This document shows, one piece after another, positions 62,903 to 64,000 of a DNA stretch of 64,000 bases; the first letter of the stretch is position 1, and each line of letters opens with the position of its first letter. Made by a program: the position numbers and the translations under genes. Source of the stretch: Phymatolithon calcareum (taxonomy: Eukaryota; Rhodophyta; Florideophyceae; Hapalidiales); contig OZ345354.1 in NCBI GenBank assembly GCA_977006965.1, positions 1,426,001-1,490,000 of the forward strand, read 5' to 3'. The notes beneath the pieces are model-generated. The model was not told the origin of the DNA. It saw only the letters and a list, made by a program, of their open reading frames with translations, and made no database searches.

Positions 62903-63724
62903 TAACTTTATGCGCAAATGGACACGAATTACGGTAGCAATGACCAAGGTATTCAAACATTCGGTTCAATAAATAATTGGCTGGTCAAAGTTGCCGAACG
63001 TTCGGCAATTCAGCGATTTTTCGAAATTTTACCTACCGAACTTTTGTAGAAAGCATGAACATTTTCCAGATCGCTGTGATGTAGTATGTTCTACAAGCTA
63101 TCCGTGACAAAGATTCGCGGTAAACTGTTCGGCTGTCTCGCGAACTCACGAGTGGGAGCTCATTAAAAATTTACAAATTAGAACTTCAGCAACGAAACAG
63201 CCGAACGTTCGCCGAACGTTTGGCGAATTTTTGCTCTATTGAACGATTAAGTCTATTGAGTGTGTTAACAACCGAGCAACTGTGCAATGGAATGTCGGAA
63301 TGCACTGACGCATGCCTAAGTTTGAACATCACTGCATCTGTCTGGAAATACGTATAATTTCTCTGTCCAAAAAGGGCACAGGGTTACCGTACAGTACAGC
63401 TTGCGTGCATTTCAATCCGTCAGAATTGAAGCAACTGACTAAACTGCTGCATCAAAAAATGTCTTTATTGTGCAACGCAATGAAGATGACTAAAGATTTG
63501 TGTTATCATTATGAAAAGAGCGAGCCCCAAACGCAAATACTGGCACACTTGCCATAAAATTTTTGTTCATCAATGGTACCAAATTATTCGATATTTCGAA
63601 TTTTCCCGCAACCCCCTGTAGCAGCTATGCCTATCAAATATATTTTTCAATTGACGGAAAATGGATATTTTTTCTTTTAAATTACTGAAAAAATCCCATA
63701 ATTACCCGCACATGCTGTACTGTA

Positions 63725-64000
63725 CAGTACAATCTCCCGTACTGCAACCCATCTAGCTGCAAAACCTGCAGTTTTCAACAGATGGGCTCAGACGAGCTTG
63801 GTATGCTTCCAAAAATATCGAATTTTAAAGGTTCCTTGCAACGTGCTATATTGCAAGCAAAATCCTAAGGGGTCTTTAATTTTGGTTATATTTATGATGG
63901 CATGGATTGCAGGAACAACTGCACAAATGAACTTTTATCTCAGCTTTCACCGCAGTGCAAACGAGGAAGAAGAAAAATCATGGATCCGTCTTCGTTTTTG
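63725..64000 (+). mobile_element. Start of a second, diverged pogo-like element (runs off the window)
   Basis: From 63725, after a TA, CAGTACAATCTCCCGTACTG, then CAACCCATCTAGCTGCAAAACC, matches the inward sequence of the 62349-62902 element's right end (CAGTCGAACCTGTATATCTG, then CAACCTGTATAGCTGCAAAACC). The opposite end would lie beyond 64000. The terminus overlaps the palindrome GTACTGTACAGTAC. Confidence 0.5.

Noticed and set aside
1-64000. CRISPR arrays, operons with Shine-Dalgarno sites, phage attachment sites
   Set aside because: Spliceosomal introns and gene content show nuclear eukaryotic DNA, and no direct-repeat/spacer array was seen.

Overview
This is nuclear DNA from a eukaryote. 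It encodes TFIID, rRNA-processing, mitochondrial assembly and O-GlcNAc transferase proteins, and at least three genes carry short GT-AG introns of 79-217 nt. Most genes are single exons, separated by long AT-richer intergenic DNA full of hairpins and broken mobile elements. This style, with two bestrophin-family channels (one with a plastid-like N-terminus) and a secreted berberine-bridge-type FAD oxidase, would fit a red alga. No single marker proves that, so the taxonomic call is an inference.

Layout. 1-11 kb: TAF6 (-), a complete hAT-type MITE with an 8-bp target duplication, a BAR-domain protein (+), and a SEC3-like protein (-) that stops before the exocyst CATCHR region. 13.5-17.3 kb: a lineage-specific 381-aa protein (-), then an 82-codon membrane-protein ORF that ends 2 nt before the Pescadillo start codon. 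18.6-20.6 kb: shards of unrelated genes (an exosome RNase PH subunit and a kinesin motor) in opposite orientations. 21.3-22.8 kb: the FAD oxidase. 22.8-29.3 kb is gene-poor. 29.2-32.9 kb: two unrecognised, disrupted, convergent genes, each with a near-perfect hairpin upstream.

33.7-47 kb: a RING-CH (MARCH-type) ligase with one intron, divergent from a DUF2470 membrane protein; two tandem, strongly diverged bestrophin-family genes (three introns and one intron); a divergent pair of small proteins, one resembling complex I subunit B14.5a; and MPP10. 47.9-57.2 kb: a 1419-aa O-GlcNAc transferase, COX11, a coiled-coil protein and the second 381-aa paralogue. 57.7-64 kb: an orphan VPS41 C-terminal exon next to a dead LINE, an unrecognised 365-aa gene, a pogo-like MITE and the start of a second related element.

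The genes do not form one pathway. They are mostly housekeeping: ribosome biogenesis (PES1, MPP10), transcription (TAF6), mitochondria (COX11, possible complex I subunit), membrane traffic (BAR, SEC3, VPS41 shard) and anion transport. The strongest unusual signals are the apparent bicistronic arrangement at PES1, with an AUG-free leader and an AUG-free upstream ORF; the ungapped 381-aa paralogue pair; the scattered gene shards; and the many sequence-unrelated near-perfect palindromes between genes.
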